Position numbers and translations under genes: made by a program. Below, piece by piece: positions 63,550-64,000 of a stretch of DNA of 64,000 nt. This DNA comes from Streptomyces lydicus (GTDB lineage Bacteria; Actinomycetota; Actinomycetes; Streptomycetales; Streptomycetaceae): positions 2,232,001-2,296,000 of the forward strand of contig NZ_CP017157.1 of the NCBI RefSeq assembly GCF_001729485.1. The letters run 5' to 3'. Under the pieces are notes generated by a model, which ran no database searches, was not told the origin of the DNA, and worked only from the letters and a program-made list of their open reading frames with translations. Positions within the stretch are counted from its first letter, which is position 1. The number at the start of each line of letters is the position of its first letter.

Positions 63550-64000
63550 CTACCCGGGGGCAGGGGCGGGAGGCTCGAACGGGCCTATGAGGTGCAGCAC
63601 CTCCGGCTCGTGGCCCTGCTCGGGGAACAGCCCCGCGTCGAAGAGCACCTCGCGCGTGACCGGCACGGAGTGCCGCTCGGCGAAGGACGCGAACAACCTG
63701 TTGGACGCGGCGTTGTCGGGTGTGATGGTGGTCTCGACGTAACGAATGCCCAGCTCGTCCCTGGCGCGGAGCGTCAGCCCGTCCAGGAGTGCGGCCGCCA
63801 GCCCCTTGCCACGGTGCGCGTCGTCGACGGCGATCTGCCAGACGACCAGGGTCTCCGGGCGCTCGGGGCGGAGGTAGCCGGTGAGGAAGGCGGCCGGCTC
63901 GCCCTCCGCGTCGCGGGCGACGACGGAGGTGGCGGCGAAGTCACGACACCACAGCAGGTAGCTGTAGGACGAGTTGAGGTCCAGCGCCTTCGAGTCACGG
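63550..64000 (-). CDS. ectA: Diaminobutyrate acetyltransferase, 3' part (5' end outside window)
   Basis: About 150 C-terminal residues of a GNAT enzyme that acetylates diaminobutyrate. Visible motifs are LDLNSSYSYLLWCRDF, FLTGYLRPERPETLVVWQIAV, the CoA-binding HRGKGLAAALLDGL and VETTITPDNAASNRLF. The stop is TAG at 63552-63550. It is the first gene of the ectoine operon. Its start and promoter lie beyond 64000. Confidence 0.95.
   Translation of the reverse strand, partial: RDSKALDLNSSYSYLLWCRDFAATSVVARDAEGEPAAFLTGYLRPERPETLVVWQIAVDDAHRGKGLAAALLDGLTLRARDELGIRYVETTITPDNAASNRLFASFAERHSVPVTREVLFDAGLFPEQGHEPEVLHLIGPFEPPAPAPG

Overview
The window is typical of a high-GC actinomycete and almost certainly Streptomyces. 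GC is about 70%, GTG and TTG starts are common, many operon neighbours overlap at ATGA or TGATG, and whiA, rbpA, ctaA/ctaB, the suf cluster and an ectoine operon occur in the order and style of that genus. No rRNA, tRNA, CRISPR array, integrase or transposase is visible.

Positions 1-26,500 are conserved core genome. They run from the 3' end of whiA through gap-pgk-tpiA, secG and rbpA to pgi. A leftward pentose phosphate operon follows (tkt, tal, zwf, opcA, pgl). Next come ctaB, a small conserved gene, an amidohydrolase-like gene, ctaA, an ABC-2 exporter pair, and the Fe-S assembly operon sufR-sufB-sufD-Rieske ferredoxin-sufC-sufS-sufU-sufT. Strong hairpins separate the transcription units.

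Positions 26,600-39,320 are mixed chromosomal genes: an SMR transporter, dapD, an EI24-family membrane protein, a dapA paralogue, a 50-residue basic protein, a secreted nuclease/phosphatase, a conserved acidic protein, a Tat-exported PhoX-like protein, two head-to-head genes that each carry a frameshift (methyltransferase, luciferase-like oxidoreductase), a double TerD protein and a GlsB-type membrane protein. Positions 39,425-48,060 hold an oxidative hexuronate module: uronate dehydrogenase, ketodeoxyglucarate dehydratase with an uncharacterised coupled partner, an IclR regulator and an aldehyde dehydrogenase. A two-component system and a 23-bp minisatellite sit inside it.

Positions 48,669-55,386 look like an inserted island. 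It is flanked by near-identical direct repeats of about 120 bp; the left copy is the 3' end of a GNAT gene and the right copy lies where that gene's original 3' end would be. The island carries a divergent XRE/TPR regulator and a five-gene operon: a small protein, a single-span membrane protein, a kinase-kinase-nucleotidyltransferase fusion with a TTA (bldA) codon, an APH-like kinase fused to a short-chain dehydrogenase, and a NUDIX hydrolase. No known system with this composition is recognised, so this is the best candidate for undescribed biology here.

Positions 55,437-64,000 hold a methyltransferase, a FrnE-type DsbA protein, a class V aminotransferase, an Old Yellow Enzyme, an ectoine/hydroxyectoine operon (ectA partial, ectB, ectC, ectD) and a prolyl-aminopeptidase-like hydrolase. 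A recurring oddity is that two coupled gene pairs (ABC ATPase/permease and histidine kinase/response regulator) are each bridged by a 14-16 codon mini-ORF made by duplication of the upstream gene's 3' end.
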